Counted from the first letter of the stretch, positions 1 through 12,000 are shown. The stretch: 64,000 bases of DNA from Adiantum capillus-veneris (GCA_014529385.2 CM043946.1:35233558-35297557); one strand, 5' to 3'. Made by a program: numbers and translations. The notes: generated by a model not told the origin, from the letters alone.

Positions 1-36
1 TACTATAGATCTAATTGCTATGAATCATATACACTT

Positions 37-53
37 CATTATCACAAGAACTT
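37..53. repeat. Target-site duplication of the LINE, 3' side
   Basis: The sequence cattatcacaagaactt is identical to 6386-6402 and abuts the oligo-A tail of the minus-strand LINE. Confidence 0.93.
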
Positions 54-195
54 TTTTTTTCCGAGAAAAAGATCCTTCTATTAGTTAATGAAAACTGCCC
101 ATATGGCTACAACCACCTCTGCAAGAGAGGGCTACAACAAGCATGATGGGGAGACTCTCCCAATGAAAAAACAGCATATATACAATGAGGCTAAA

Positions 196-3100
196 TCAAG
201 AGATGGGAGGAGGGAAGAGCCACACTGGTGGACAGTAGTGCCATCTGAGCACCCCCTCGACTAGGGTGTAGAAAGACCCAGGGTGCCAGAGTCGAAGGAA
301 AGCCTTGCGGCGCTCCCGCATGCGATCGGAACTGCCCTGTAGTCCCTCAAGCTGTCCTCTGAGAGTATGGATCAGCTCTAGCCAAAAGTCACGAATAGTC
401 TCTGCTTGTGGCACACGGCAAGCCTCAAAGATGCGGAAACAGCGGGCCCGCCAGATGAACCAAAGTGTCAGGCCACTGATGAGCTCCCAACACTCCTCTC
501 TCTCACTGCACCACTCCTGTGGAGTAAGCTCTGTAGCAGGCTGAAGTGCAGGTCGCCCCCCCTGAAACACTATCATCCTGCTGGTGGAAGATAGCTCAAA
601 CTGAAGTGCCGGGCCGGTGAGGGTGGACCAAGCCGCTGCGCCCCAAGTGTACTGTTGAGCCGTGGAGAGAGCAGGCATCAGCCGAAGAACTCGTACCCAC
701 ACCTGCTGGGCCGAGGGACAGTCCCAAAGACAGTGACGCTGACTCTCCACCAAATGGTCACAAGCTGCACATGTGGCCGAGAGACCACTATGCACAAGCC
801 AGCTCCCAACTGATGTGGCTCTATGTGCGACCAACCACTCAAACAGGGTGACTCACCACGGCTGTTTGGAGTCCCACAACCTCTCCCAAAAGTCTGCCAA
901 GAACTCGATTGTGAGACCCTCCTCCTGCCAATGACGTGCTGCAGCGGGGAGGGCCTCTCGCTGTGCTGCTAGTATATGACGTCCCAGTCGAACAGTGTAC
1001 TAAAAGAAAGGGACTCCTGGGTGATCTACAGAAGAGAAGGGGTCCCTCCATAGCCACTCACTAGGATCCCACTGTACTCGTGCCAACGGACAACTCTCCC
1101 AAGCCCATAGCCTCCAGTGTCCTATCTCAAGAGCTGCTGGGTCACGGTCTATGATGCAGGTCCACCCACAGCTGCCCACTACTCGGATCCTCTGAAAGCA
1201 GCACTCTGCTACCTGCGGGGTCTCTACTGCAACTCGCTGTAGTCGTCCCCCACCCTGAAGCTCGAAGAACAGGGCTGAGACAGACTCTGAGCACGCCCTA
1301 ACTGAAATGAGAACCTCCAGTCGTGTGAAGGCTCCTATCCACCGGGGTGCTACTGGCTCGAGAGGCGTGAGACACTCATCTGGAAATGACTCTGAGATGT
1401 TCTGATACATGCTCTGCACCCCTCTCATGCCTTGTAGCTGGAAACCCTGCACCTCCTCTGACAAACCTGTGAACTCTAGCCAGTCACCTAGAGAGCGCGC
1501 TGGACCTGCTGCCATGGGACCCCAAGAAACATGAGACCAACTACCAACCAAGTGGCCTCTCTGAGTGCTAACCATGGGGTTCCAGACGAGGGGCTGCCGT
1601 AGGTGCTCCTCCGTGCACGTCGGATGTCTCTGTTGTAGGCCACGCCGTAAGAGCTCCCAAGATCGAAGCAAACTCACTGTGAAGCGGTCCTCCAGTCTCT
1701 TGCTCAAACTAACTCGGCGCCACTCTGTAAAGATCCATCTGGTCGAAGGTTGCTAGGGGCCTCCTAACTGAGGCACCCTGGCACGAAGCCTCTGCAACAA
1801 GAACTCCTTCCAGGGATCCTCTCCTGGAAGAAGTCCTCTGACTACGAACTTCCCAAGAAGGGCTCTGCTTTGCTGTGCTGGATCAATGATCCCAAGCCCT
1901 CCCTGAGAACAAGGAAGTGTGATGACCGACCAAGCCACCTTGGCTCGGGAAATCTGAGTGTCACGACCTGACCAAAGGAATTTCCTGATCAGCCTCTCTA
2001 CCTAGCTGATACAAGAACTCGAGAAGATCCAGTAAGAAGTGATGTACCACATAGTCGCCAACAACACCTGGTTGGCAACTACTACTCTACCAGCCAGCGA
2101 AAGTCGGGCTGAGATTTAATGTAGCAGCTTTCTCCTGATGGACAGGAGAAGAGGAGCAATCTGCTATTCGGGGAAAAATTCCAAACCAACCTGACAACCC
2201 AAGTACCGAATTGCAGTCCCTGGGGGAATCCACCCGAAACCCTCTCCTGGCATCCAATCTGGCACAGGAGCACTACCAACCGAGAAAGCCACTGTCTTTC
2301 TCCAGTTGATCAGTGCGCCCGATGCACAACATAAGGTCTCCAAAGCCTGCTCACATCTGTGCAGATTGGCCTCCTGGCCCTCTAAGTACAAGGCTGAGTC
2401 ATCGGCAAACTCAGCGTCTAGTAGCTCATCTCCCCGAATAGGGAGTGCTAAGCCCCTTAGACCAACCTGCTGTGACACCAAAAATCTGCTCATCGCCTCC
2501 GCATAGAACAGAAAGAGAAATGGGGCAAGAGGACACCCCTGTCTGACCGAGCGTGTGAGCATGAAGCGCTCACCTCTACCTCCTGCCAAAAGCACCTGAC
2601 TGTGAGCCTGTCTGTACAAAGCTTCCACCCCTCTGATCCAAGCATCTGAGAAGCCCATCCTGCGTAGAGTGCCCTCTAGAAAGTCCCATTCAACTCTGTC
2701 GTAATCCTTCTCAAAATCGAGAAGAAGAATCACAAGGTCCTCCCCACAGAGCCGTGCCAGGGCAGAAGCCTCCCAAAAAGTGAAGATGTTGTCAAGGATA
2801 CTGGGTTCCTTGACAAAACTTGTTTGAGTCCCATGTATAAGGCTCTCCAAAAGTGGCTGAATCCTCAAACTCAGAGCCTTGGTAAGAATTTTGTAGGCTG
2901 AGTTGAGGATGGTGATGGGGCGCCACTGTCGAATCTCATCCAAGGAGCCACCCTCCTTTGGAATGAGGTAAATCAGGCCCTCACTCATGCTATCAGGCAT
3001 CATTCTTGTGTGCAAAATGTACTGAAAGGCACTACAAAAATCTGGGCCAAGGAGGTCCCAGTACTTCAAGAAAAAGCTGGGAGTCAGCCCATCCTCACCC

Positions 3101-4546
3101 GGATAGCTACCACGAGGAGGGCGCTAAGAGCTGTGTGCAGCTCCTCAAGCTCAAGTGGCATCTCTAGCCTCTGGCGCATCTCCTCAGTCACAAGACAAGG
3201 CATCTGTGCCCAAACCTGCTTCCTACATGCATCCTGCCGCTCTGAGTGGGGCTCAGCTGACAATAACTCACGGTAAAAGTCAGTAGCAACTGCACGCATA
3301 TCCTCGGGCTCACAAACAACTGACCCATTGGGTCTCCTCAATTGATTGACCTTGGCATGCGAGTGTCGAGGTCCCACAGTCTCAGAGAAAGCACCTGTCA
3401 CTCTGTCACCCACCTGAGTCCACTGAGATGCCTGTCGGTGAAAGGCAAACTCATGATGCTTCTCCTCTGTGCTAGAAAGCTCCTATTGAGCCTGCTGTAA
3501 CTGCTCCTCCAACCATGGATTGTCTGGATGCTGCTCCTGGATCCTTTGTAGTGAAGCAATGCCTCGTCTGAGACGCTGCTCCTCCTCTCTCGCTGTAGCC
3601 CGGCGAGCCAGAGACTCCTGGAGAAAAAAGTGGCTAAGCTGAGCTAGGCCTAAGGCCACTCTGTCTACAGGTAGAACCTGGCTGTCCATGCCCTCTGTCC
3701 AGAGAGCCTCTACCCTCTCTCTGAGTGTTGAGTCCAACAAGACCTGCTCTGGGATGCGAAGCATTGTGCTCCCACTCCTCTGCCTGTGTGCCACTGTGAG
3801 GATCACTGGTGCATGGTCCGAGAAGGATGTCCCTGCCAGGATGCCCATTGAGCCCCCTAAGTCACTGAAGTGGTCACTAGTGTAGAAGCGATCTATCCAC
3901 GATAGATTCACTCCCCCCACTCTGCGGTCCGATCTGGAGAAGCCAAGACTGGCTGGAGGCCTCACAAAACCAGAGTGCTGCCATGTATCCGAGACCCTCA
4001 AGTCATACACAACCTCTCCCAAGCTACTAACTCGACTCCATGCACAGTAGCATGGCTGCCTCCAATCCTGTCAGAAGGGTCCTCCAACATGTTGAAGTCC
4101 CCTCCTACACACCAATGGTCAGCCTCCGTCAAAGACTCAACAATCTGTGAACAAAACTCTGCACGAGTACTCGCCACATTGGGCGCATAGATGTTCAGGA
4201 AGCCCACAAGGACACCCTGAACCTGCATAGTAATCCTCTGAGCCCTGCCTGGCACAATAATCCATCTGCCCACAATGGCCTGCTGCAATGAATCCGCAAT
4301 AGTCATACATACCCCACCCTGGATGCCTCCAGGTCCAAAAGCAGCTGACCAAAAGGTATCATATCGTCCACGCAAAATCTGATCACATTGCCGAATGCGG
4401 CTCTCACACAGATGGTGCTCTTGAAGCATAAGGAGATCAATCTCTCCTCCCACAAGGCAACACTGAAGCTCGTGACGCAATCGGCCCCGCTGTCGCTGAA
4501 ACTGGGGCCGACCTAGTCCCTGCACATTCCATGAGACGATCCTCAT
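196..4546 (-). pseudogene. LINE ORF2: AP endonuclease, reverse transcriptase, zf-RVT
   Basis: Start at 4546 (MRIVSWNVQG, the usual start of plant LINE ORF2). The endonuclease shows QEHH, NIYAP and GGDFNML, then after a frameshift near 4010 SDHAP at the catalytic C-terminus. A linker runs to about 3100, where a second frameshift leads into the reverse transcriptase (3069-2164). There the catalytic motifs are LLLDFEKDYDRV and FADD (FADD where YADD is commoner), with RQGCPLAP and YLGCQVG. The thumb segment has GGLGI at 1753-1938. The C-terminal zf-RVT domain (196-834) shows CAAC then H-C-x3-C and CPSAQQVW. The order and length, about 1,450 codons, match plant L1 ORF2. Not functional. Confidence 0.9.
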
Positions 4547-5887
4547 GGGGAGCGAGAGAGAACAGATGCTTCCGCAGCAGCAAGATGGGCTATCTTCGAG
4601 GCTGGCTTGGATGGGGAGTAATCCGCATCCGAGCGTTCTCTAGATAGGCGAGACTGCAGTGAGTGCCTAACCCAAGCCCAAGCAGAGCGAGTTGTGCGTA
4701 AAGCAACCTCCTCTGTCGAGGAGTCCTCATGAATGTATACATAGCAACGCAAACACTGCGTATCAGCAAATAAGTACACCACAATGTACCTACATCCTGC
4801 TGAGTCTGGGGGTGTCACCGCAAAATTGGCCAGTGGCCACAAAATCTGCAACAAATCTGTAACTCCAAGTTCTCCCATGTGGTGAGAGAACTCGAGAACC
4901 TGTGTATGCAACCATCCCATCACTGAGTCGAGGGACCACTCGATCACGGCCCTACCACAGAGGGGGAAGGAGAAACCAACTGCTAAGTCCAAGGCCTCTG
5001 TCCCCCTAGCAGCGAGGAACAAAACATGGACCCTGAAGCAGGCTACCTCGTGGTCTGCTGCGGAATCGCAGAGAAAGCGAGTGAACCCGTAGTCGAAGAA
5101 GTCCCAGCGGCATCGGAGGTCAATGCTCGTCAGACCACGAGGGATAGCTGCTAGGGAGGATGTCTGAATCTACAGAGGGGGCCGCAAGAAGGGTTGACCC
5201 TCTCTCGCTAGGTGACTCGTGGCAAAGGCACTGGTTCGGGAGGCCCGAGTACTCCACACTCTGTCTAAACCAACCCCCACTCACCCGAGGCAGAAGGATG
5301 ACCTTCGGGAGCGTGTAGGTATCTCTGACCAAAACTCAAACTGAGAGGATGCCAGCCGCCTTGGCAGCTATTGATGCTGTCGTACGAGGTGTCTCTAGGA
5401 CAGTCCCGATGGCAGAGCCAATCCTGGAAAGAAGTGGTAGGTACTCCCTCCGTAAACCCGGAAAGCAGACTGAGATGGGGATGCCTGCCTCCTCTACTAG
5501 CACATCCGAAGTCGGGTCAAAACCATGTTGCCACTGTCGAAAGTGGGCGCGTGATGCTCGGATGGCTAGTGGACTCATAGCTATGACCTTGGAAGCCATC
5601 TCGAAGGTCTCGAACTCAATCTGATAGTACCCCCGTCCGAGAATCTGGACATCCAAGATCTTGCCCACCTCTGCGAATAGGCGGGCCTGGAGAAGGTCTA
5701 GCAACTGTCCTCTGCTAGGTCGGGTGCCGAGAATTTTGCAGATGACCGAAGTCGCCTGCAATCGCTCTACCTCAACGGCTAGGCTCGCTTGCTCTGTCGG
5801 CAAGAGAGCAAGTCGAATGGAGGGCTCGGCGGAGTTGGGCGAGGGGGCTTCATTGGAGTCCTTCTGCGGTGGAGCATGAGCCACCAT
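4543..5887 (-). pseudogene. LINE ORF1, DUF4283-type RNA-binding protein
   Basis: ORF1 protein of plant L1 elements, which coats the element RNA. Reading starts at 5887 with MVAHAPP. The first 180 residues fit the DUF4283 (RRM-like) pattern, with a conserved middle around HFRQWQHGFDP and a leucine-rich stretch before an IGTVLETP-like segment. A stop at 5336 is followed in the same frame to about 5120, and the remainder (5022-4543) lies in another frame, so there is one stop and one frameshift. A C-H remnant near 5235 may be what is left of a zinc knuckle. The frame ends SRSP-stop at 4543, overlapping the ORF2 start by ATGA. Total about 448 codons. Confidence 0.8.
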
Positions 5888-6385
5888 CTGTGTCTGCTAC
5901 TGGTAAAGAAAAGGCAAAGGATCGACGACAAAAAAAAGGGGGGGGGGAAGACCTGCTGGACCGAGCACGTCAATGGTGCTGGCGACGCCCATCAAGCAAG
6001 AATGGAGAGGGAGAAGGCTAACAGTATAAAAAAAAAACAGGCGAGGGGGGCGGACAGTTGGAGGGGGCGGGCTGGCGTGGTTGACTGCGGGGACTACTTC
6101 GGGCTGGCTGGGCAATGGGCAGCAACGGGGGGCAGCGCAAGGGGGGGGAAGAGGGGGGGGGGGGGGGGGGGGCAGCGTGAGGGGGAGCTCGCTGAGCTAG
6201 GCAGCGGGCAGCTGCGGGCTACCATGGCAGTAGCAGGGGTAGCGCGAGGGGCAGGGAGCAGCGCGAGGTGGACCAATGGGAGAGTAGTGCAAGGGTGTGA
6301 GGGAGGGCGATGGCGCAGGGGGGGAGAGGGGGCGGGTGCGAGCAGCAGTGAGCCTGGATCAGAGAGAGATTTCTTTACCAAGTCC
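5888..6385 (-). promoter_or_regulatory. LINE 5' UTR, probable internal promoter region
   Basis: About 500 bp, very GC-rich, between the 5' boundary and the ORF1 start. It includes a run of 20 G on the plus strand (6153-6172) and several shorter purine runs, so the transcript would be C-rich here. L1-type elements carry an internal promoter in this place; no specific promoter motif was identified. Open frames across this tract are composition artefacts. Confidence 0.55.
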
Positions 6386-6402
6386 CATTATCACAAGAAC
6401 TT
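6386..6402. repeat. Target-site duplication of the LINE, 5' side
   Basis: Second perfect copy of the 17-bp duplication. It fixes the 5' end of the LINE at 6385. Confidence 0.93.
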
Positions 6403-6596
6403 ACCAAGAGATAGCTAAAACTTAATTGCATATTGTGACTCTTTTTGTATGAAGCCATGTTTTGAAAAGACTAAAAAGATTGATTACATTTTCTAAGCTA
6501 ACATATCATCTTGTTTTGAGTAGTAAAGATATTGTTGGGCATTACACAATCCACATTGACATTGGTGTGTGCGTGTGCGTGCGCATGCGTGCATGT

Positions 6597-6651
<55 letters not shown>

Positions 6652-6931
6652 GTTGATACCGTAACAACCTTAGAGAAAACATAACCTTATAATTTTTCAT
6701 TTCTTATAGTGGGTGTAAAATGTTGGCAATTCAATTACAGTTCAGCTAATAATCTTAAAGGCGAGACAACAAAAAAGGGGAAGTTTAAGGAGCCGAAGCC
6801 GGATTTGCGGTTAGCTGATGTGCTTGTTTCTAACTTCTGGGACCAAATGTTGGTATGTATCACTGAAGAACGAAGAAACTCAAGAGGTAAATCTTGCAGA
6901 ACTAACTGGTGCACCGATCGCCCTAAGCTCT
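6403..6931. other. Spacer with compound (GT)n(GA)n microsatellite
   Basis: Unique AT-rich DNA with a compound tract at about 6565-6648, alternating GT/GC then GA. Short open frames here have no recognisable domain. No gene seen. Confidence 0.7.
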
Positions 6932-7334
6932 AATTGACACGCCAAGGTCTCATGTGGGATCTACGGCCCACAATCCATCAACCAAGATCAAGGGCCAAGA
7001 TTTGGCGCATCGCAAAGTTACTTGAGTTTACTTTTGGACCTGAGTTTACTTCATAGCACGGAAAACATTATATGGGGCTTGTATTGCATCCATTTCATGA
7101 AACGCACATGGGTGTAATGGTAGGGCGTTGGGCTTGCAAACTTGGGGTGTTGAGATCAAAACTCGGGTGAGAGGGGTTGGGGGAGAGCGACCCGTGTTTA
7201 CCCAGGCCCAAGTTTACGTTCACCCGAGTTTACTTCTACCCAAGTTTACTTTCGCAATGCACCAAATCTTGGCCCTTGATCTTGGCGGGTGGATTGTGGG
7301 TCGTAGATCCCGCATGAAACCTAGTGTGCCAATT
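6932..7334. mobile_element. Fold-back (MITE- or SINE-like) element with tRNA-like core
   Basis: Two arms of about 86 bp at 6932-7017 and 7249-7334 are inverted copies of each other (for example ggatctacg...caatcc against its reverse complement), with a loop of about 230 bp. The loop contains a tRNA-like stretch at about 7108-7165: a D-arm-like taatggtagggcg, an anticodon-loop-like cttgcaa and a degenerate T-arm. The tRNA-like part may be SINE-derived or chance; the inverted arms are clear. Confidence 0.65.
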
Positions 7335-7440
7335 TGAGTTGAGGACCTTGTGTGAATGATAAATTAAACGGTGTGCTGGCAAGGGCATAATTGATGAGTA
7401 AATTTGCAAGGGGATAATTGATGCACCAAATCTTACTTTA

Positions 7441-7526
7441 CTTTCGCAATGCACCAAATCTTGGCTCTTGATCGTGGTGGGTGGGTTGTGGGCCGTAGAT
7501 CCCACATGAAACCTAACATGCCAATT
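7441..7526. repeat. Extra direct copy of the fold-back arm
   Basis: Direct repeat of the right arm at 7249-7334, offset by 192 bp. The following 90 bp (about 7535-7610) also repeats 7340-7430, both holding 'aagggcataattgatgagtaaa'-like sequence, so a 192-bp unit has been duplicated in tandem. Confidence 0.8.
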
Positions 7527-7821
7527 AGAGTTGAGGACCTTGTGAATGTTGAATTGTATGGTGTGCTAGCAAGGGCATAATTGATGAGTAAAGCTACAAG
7601 GGGATAATTGATGATGAGTACCTGATGAAGAAGAAAGCGGCGGTGGGCGAATCTTGAGACTATCTCTCACAGGGTGGCCAGGGGGGATCGACGGCTGAGC
7701 CCTGTGTAGCCTATCATACACGGAATAACATCTCACGCCTCACGGAATTACATCTCACGCTCTTTGCAGCTAGTGAATATCACCCTCTTTGGATTTTGGA
7801 ACAGCCAATGAATAGCTATCC

Positions 7822-7822
<1 letters not shown>

Positions 7823-7912
<90 letters not shown>

Positions 7913-7933
7913 CACTTTCAAGCCAGCCAATAG

Positions 7934-7961
<28 letters not shown>
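7823..7961. repeat. (CT)n(CA)n and (CT)n microsatellites
   Basis: CT dinucleotides at about 7823-7861, CA at 7862-7910 and a further CT tract at about 7935-7961. They lie just left of the element A 3' LTR. Confidence 0.95.
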
Positions 7962-7964
<3 letters not shown>

Positions 7965-7984
7965 GCTTCACTTCCATCAACACA

Positions 7985-8891
7985 TGCGGGTCGCCGCGAC
8001 GGACGTCCATAGCATAGCTCTCAAGCATCAACATATTTGTCAATACAAGGAAAGCGACCAGGATGAGGCATGGAAACTCACTAGGGCATCAATCCTAATG
8101 AAGTGAACTCAATGAGATGCATCTACTAACTCTAGAAGCAAATCAAACGCTCTATCACCAAGTAAACTGCATATGTCCTTCTACACACCTCTGCAGTTGC
8201 CACGTCCATTTAGCATGCAAATCTATTTGGAATCGCACGAAACTTGAAGGGAAGCTACAGGGGACTATCAGGAACATATCCTATCACTGTCACAGCATTC
8301 TGGAGAGGTACAAAGTTCACGATCTTTCGTCCCAAAGTCAGCAAAAACAGTGAACATATGATCCTAATGGGTCGTTTTAGGATCCCTAAAGCCTCTCCTA
8401 GGGTCAAAACAACATAAAATACACATATAAACACTCAAAACAGCGATTTAAGGTCTCAAACTCGTAGTTGAAAACCTACTCCGAATCTTGAATGATTACA
8501 CTTGAATGGAAGAGCAAAGTAAGAGGAACCCAATGCAATAAACGAATCAGAATTTGGTTTACCGTAGCCACAATAGCAAAGATTACAAGTTGGAGCAAGG
8601 AGGAGCTCTCAAACGTACGCTGTCTTCTTAGTTTCTTATCAAAAAGATGATGTTCAAACTTACAAAAAATGACCTTTATAGTTTAGGTCTTTACAAATGG
8701 CTTGTCCGGCCAAAAGTTCCGAAACTTTTAACTGGCTCTCTAATATACAAATGCTCCCAGAAAAATAATCATGATTTCATTGACAAGTTCTCGGCTTAGA
8801 GATGCTCTCGTACAAAAGAATTTTACAAGGGTTACTCATAAAAGTGTGACTCCTATGGAATCCGCAACTTCACCGCTTCGTCTGCCAAACA
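7985..8891 (-). repeat. 3' LTR of element A
   Basis: About 907 bp. Its right end reads ccaaaca on the plus strand (minus: TGTTTGG, next to the polypurine tract) and its left end tgcgggtcg. About 640 bp from the left is strongly similar to the solo LTR at 56837-57772; the U3 half has diverged. A TATA-like element (TATAAAG on the minus strand) lies near 8675. The 5 bp to the left are acaca (7980-7984), matching the TSD of the solo copy. Confidence 0.8.
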
Positions 8892-8902
8892 CTTCCCCCC
8901 TT
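8892..8902 (-). promoter_or_regulatory. Polypurine tract of element A
   Basis: Minus strand AAGGGGGGAAG directly followed by the LTR start TGTTTGG. This is the plus-strand primer site of an LTR retrotransposon and confirms LTR position and orientation. Confidence 0.8.
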
Positions 8903-9004
8903 CCTTATCCTTGCACGCCCTCGTGCATGTTTAGTGCTTGGGCCACTGATGTGGTTCTAACGAAGCAAGTGTCGCTAAAAAGATTCTTGTTCGAAGGACG
9001 GCTT

Positions 9005-12000
9005 CTAGGGCTTCTTGATGCTGTCTGATGGATTTTCACTTAAGGTGTGTTGGTATGCTAGGTACCATGCCTTGAGGTCCTTCGCCATAGGATGGAAGAT
9101 CCTTGAGTCGATTTCAAAGAATCCTGTGACGAAGGCCTCTTCGAATGTTTACAAGTAGTGTGAAGGAAGGTACATTATCTTGGAGTACATTGCCATCAAA
9201 ATGTGTCGTGGTGGTGAATCCTGGAGATTCCAACAAATCCCTCTGTGTCCTTCCAAGAACAGATTCCACGGATGATCGTCGCCTTCAATGTCTTTAAACA
9301 CCTGGATGCAGGTGATGATCATCCGTGCTATCTTTACTAGCATTTGACAAGCTACGTCGGGGACATCTCGCAGCAAAGTGATCGTCGAATTCAATGTGTT
9401 GACCACATAGGCTACTGTAAGAGGCTGCTACGCTGTCAAGACTCGGTAGTTCAGCTTTTGCTGCCTCGAGCCTTTCCATGTGGCAAAATCCTTCCACGTG
9501 CGTCTTCTAGGGACTGGACAGAAAGTAGGATCTATTTGTATATGCTGAGGAGCGTTGTGGTAGTTCGTTAGATCCTGGGGCCGTTTGTCCAACCACTTCT
9601 GCCTCCACTTTGGGTGGTTGTCGACAAGTGTCTGGGCTTCTTCTGTTGTCAGTGCAATGCCTTCGTAACCCCCTTCTTTGTTTCATGGAAAGGCTGGCCG
9701 CATCTTCTCCTTCCACAGTATTGCTTCGTGGCATATCAGAGGAAGTGGTAGGTACTCATGGACAAACCCTTCTATCTACTCATCTGGCTGTAAGTATGCC
9801 AGGGCTGTTGACTCCATTATCTTCTTTTCATAGAGCAGGTGATCCTTTGCTAGTCCTTCTGGCATGACCTTAATGCTCTCAGTGAGCTCATCTCTAATAT
9901 CCAAATCTGGCCCTGCAAATTCCTGTTCTTGTTCCCCTTGGTGTGATGTTTCCGACACGTCAAGCACTTGTTGTCCGGACAACAGTTGCAGTTGACTCTC
10001 GGCTTTGTCTGTTCTGATTTGTTGTTGGAAAATCAGATTTTCCTTTTCCTTCAGCACTGTGTCACCGATCTGCTTCTGAGTCTCTAATTCTGCGTTGGCT
10101 TTTGCGAGTTGCTGCTCCAGTTCCTTTATCTTTTGCTCATTTGCCGTTGTCTGGGCCATCATTCCTGATAAGAGCAGCCGTCTTTGAAGCTTTTCTTACT
10201 CCAGATTCGATTTCAATTCCGCTATGGTGTTCATTGCTATGGCATTGGCTGATGTGGAGACCAATGCTCCAGCTGGTTCCTGGTTTGCCATCAAGGTTGT
10301 CAGAGTTCTTTTGATAGTGTTGTATGAACTGTTAACTCTCTGATCCGTTGCTTTCTGTACTCTTGCCGTCAATTCTTAGCATTCTTTTTCTTTGGCTGTC
10401 AAATTTGTCCTGACATCCACCAAATAAGAGCAGCCGTCTTTGAAGCTTTTCTTGCTCTAGATTCGATTTCAATGCCGCTATGGTGTTCATTGCTATGGCA
10501 TTGGCTGATGTGGAGACCAATGCTCCAGCTGGTTCCTGGTTTGCCATCAAGGTTGTCAGAGTGCTTTTGATAGTGTTGTATGAACTGTTAACTCTCTGAA
10601 ACCTTGCGCTCTCGTAAGCAAGCTGCTTCGTTGCTTTCTGTACTCTTGCCGTCAATTCTTGGCATTCTTTTTCTTTGGCTATCAAATCTGTCCTGACATC
10701 CACCAAATCTCTGATTACAGACTGAGCTTGCTGTCGCTCGAGGTCTCTTTCCTCCGTTGTGAGTTCTAGTCGCACCCTTAGGCTCTCTAACTCCTCTTGC
10801 CCAGATGCTTGCTTTTGTTGGGCCTCCTGTACCTGTTTTTCCTTTTCACTCAGCACCACGTGCTGGCACTGGAACTGTCTTTCTAATTCCTTTAAAGTTT
10901 GCTTGTAATCAAAACCAGCAACATCCTGGCAGGCTTCATGGTATCCGATTGCTTCCGTAGGAGGTATAAACTCCTTTTGCGAGGTTGAAGGAGGAGGAGG
11001 TGGCGGTTTTTTGTTTGATGGAGAAGGAGGAGGAGGAGGAGGAGGAGGAGATTTCGGCGAGGGAGGAGGCGATGATTTAGGCGAGGGAGGAGGTGAGCTT
11101 GCTTCTTCTTGTACATGCCTCTTTTTGGAAGCATCTTCCCCTTGTTGCCAAGCAGATGCTTCCGCTTTTATTTTCTTTTCAATCTTGATGATTCTTTGGC
11201 GGGTCAGATCCGCCGCCCGTTGGGCTTCCACATTCCTCTCTCTCAGAGCTTTCTTTAGCTGCTCCGCTTGGTTCGTATCATCAACTGCATATTTTTCCTT
11301 CGTTCCTTCAGTGGAATGCGAAGAAATGTCCACTTCTACAGCCTTCTGTTCCGCTTCTAACCTTTGCTTTTCAGCCCGTACGCGAGTTGCATTTTCTATT
11401 CTTTCTTGTCTTTCCTTCTCGAACCTTTGTTTTTGTGTTTGATGTGTTGCAGCAGCCCTTGCCTGTCTGTCAGCTCGTAACTTGGTCCTTCTTTCCTTGA
11501 CCCTTTGTTGTGTTTCTGCATATGCTTTTTGGAGGTCAGACCGTGGTACTGCACTTTTTTCCTTCCTTTTTCTCTCGAGCGGCTTTGTGGAGTCTTCCTC
11601 CTCGTTTTCTTCAAACTCTGATGGCCCCTTGCCTTTCGACCCTTGAAAGTTCCCTTCCTCACCAGTCTCCGTCTTTTATTCATCACTAGAGCTTTTGTTG
11701 GATACCTTGGCTGAGCGCGATGATGTTGCGCTAGTGGTCGTCCTTACTGAATGAGCAACCAACTTTGCTTTCTAAATCAGAGCCGTTTGAGAGCTGACGG
11801 CCTGCAGATCTTCAATCATTCCCAATGCTTGGTATGCTATTCTGGTTAGCATTGGCCCTGCATTCATGTAGCTTTTGTTTTTTACCGAGCTTTTCAAATT
11901 TTCTTCAACCAGGTTCTCCAAGATGTAAGAACCATAATCGGAGTGAATGATTCTATTTACAGTGGTTGCTAGAGCCATGATGACTGCAATGTGCAGGATT

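Larger units (their letters stand above)
54..6385 (-). mobile_element. Full-length L1-type LINE retrotransposon
   Basis: Non-LTR retrotransposon copied by target-primed reverse transcription. On the minus strand it reads 5' UTR (about 6385-5888), ORF1 with a DUF4283-type RNA-binding domain, ORF2 with AP endonuclease, reverse transcriptase and a C-terminal zinc-binding domain, a short 3' UTR, and an oligo-A tail seen as a T run at 52-60. Both ends are set by a perfect 17-bp direct repeat, cattatcacaagaactt, at 37-53 and 6386-6402, so this is a complete insertion without 5' truncation. Frameshifts near 5100, 4010 and 3100 plus in-frame stops make it inactive. The domain order is that of plant L1 elements. 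Confidence 0.93.

Noticed and set aside
5789-6418. 209-codon plus-strand frame and overlapping minus-strand proline-rich frames
   Set aside because: They lie on the LINE ORF1 start and GC-rich 5' UTR. Gly/Arg and Pro-rich composition follows from G and C runs.
7108-7165. Functional tRNA gene
   Set aside because: The T-arm is degenerate, no acceptor stem pairs, and it sits in a repeated fold-back unit. Kept only as a tRNA-like core.
11396-11686. 96-codon basic frame inside the accessory ORF
   Set aside because: The accessory ORF continues in its own frame here, through two stops. This frame is an overlapping shadow of Lys/Arg-rich coding sequence.
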